Assembly (NCBI GenBank): GCA_031284295.1
Contig: JAITAE010000173.1
Span: forward strand, 1 to 5,463
DNA: 5,463 nucleotides
Reading direction: 5' to 3'
Source: Spirochaetaceae bacterium
GTDB lineage: Bacteria > Spirochaetota > Spirochaetia > Treponematales > Breznakiellaceae
Below the pieces are notes generated by a model, which saw only the letters and a list, made by a program, of their open reading frames with translations, was not told where the DNA came from and did no database searches. The first letter of the stretch is position 1; each line of letters begins with the position of its first letter. Shown here piece after piece: positions 5,453 to 5,463 of this stretch. Position numbers and translations under genes: made by a program.

Positions 5453-5463
5453 TAGGTTGAGTA

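Overview
The window is a compact, all-plus-strand bacterial gene cluster. It starts with the conserved rpsP-khpA-rimM-trmD-rplS block for ribosome assembly and tRNA modification. It continues, with almost no gaps, into an HD-GYP-type phosphohydrolase, a YraN/UPF0102 protein, a 63-residue protein with a FlgM-like core, a basic CxxC/HxxC putative zinc protein, and an MTA/SAH nucleosidase (mtnN). No RNA genes, insertion sequences or CRISPR arrays are visible, and no gene is clearly supported on the minus strand.

Organism: the gene order, the mid-range GC content, the style of TrmD and YraN, and the following HD-GYP gene best suit a spirochaete of the Treponema group, possibly a higher-GC gut treponeme. 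This comes from general familiarity with the families, not from a database match, and is moderately uncertain. Three of the nine complete genes appear to start with TTG.

Layout: positions 1-66 are open in one frame and may be the tail of an upstream gene (ffh would be a usual neighbour, but cannot be confirmed). They carry two copies of a 13-base GC-rich palindromic unit. rpsP starts at 151 behind a perfect AGGAGG. khpA, rimM, trmD and rplS follow, with rimM/trmD and trmD/rplS joined by ATGA stop-start overlaps. After a 20-base gap comes the HD-GYP gene (2410-3564). It is joined by a TTGA overlap to yraN (3561-3950), which is joined by an ATGA overlap to the 63-residue gene (3947-4138). That gene overlaps the putative zinc-protein gene (4110-4715) by 29 bases. 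mtnN (4724-5452) starts 8 bases later. This spacing predicts one long, translationally coupled transcript, and no terminator-like hairpin with a T-tract was seen.

How the genes fit together: bS16 and bL19 are ribosomal proteins, RimM helps 30S maturation, KhpA is a small RNA-binding protein, and TrmD methylates G37 of tRNA using S-adenosylmethionine. TrmD releases S-adenosylhomocysteine, which MtnN can cleave, so the two ends of the cluster may be metabolically linked. The middle genes are the least ordinary part: an HD-GYP protein with some family residues replaced, followed by a possible FlgM-like anti-sigma protein and an unrecognised small zinc-binding candidate. Together they suggest a regulatory or motility-related addition to a housekeeping operon.
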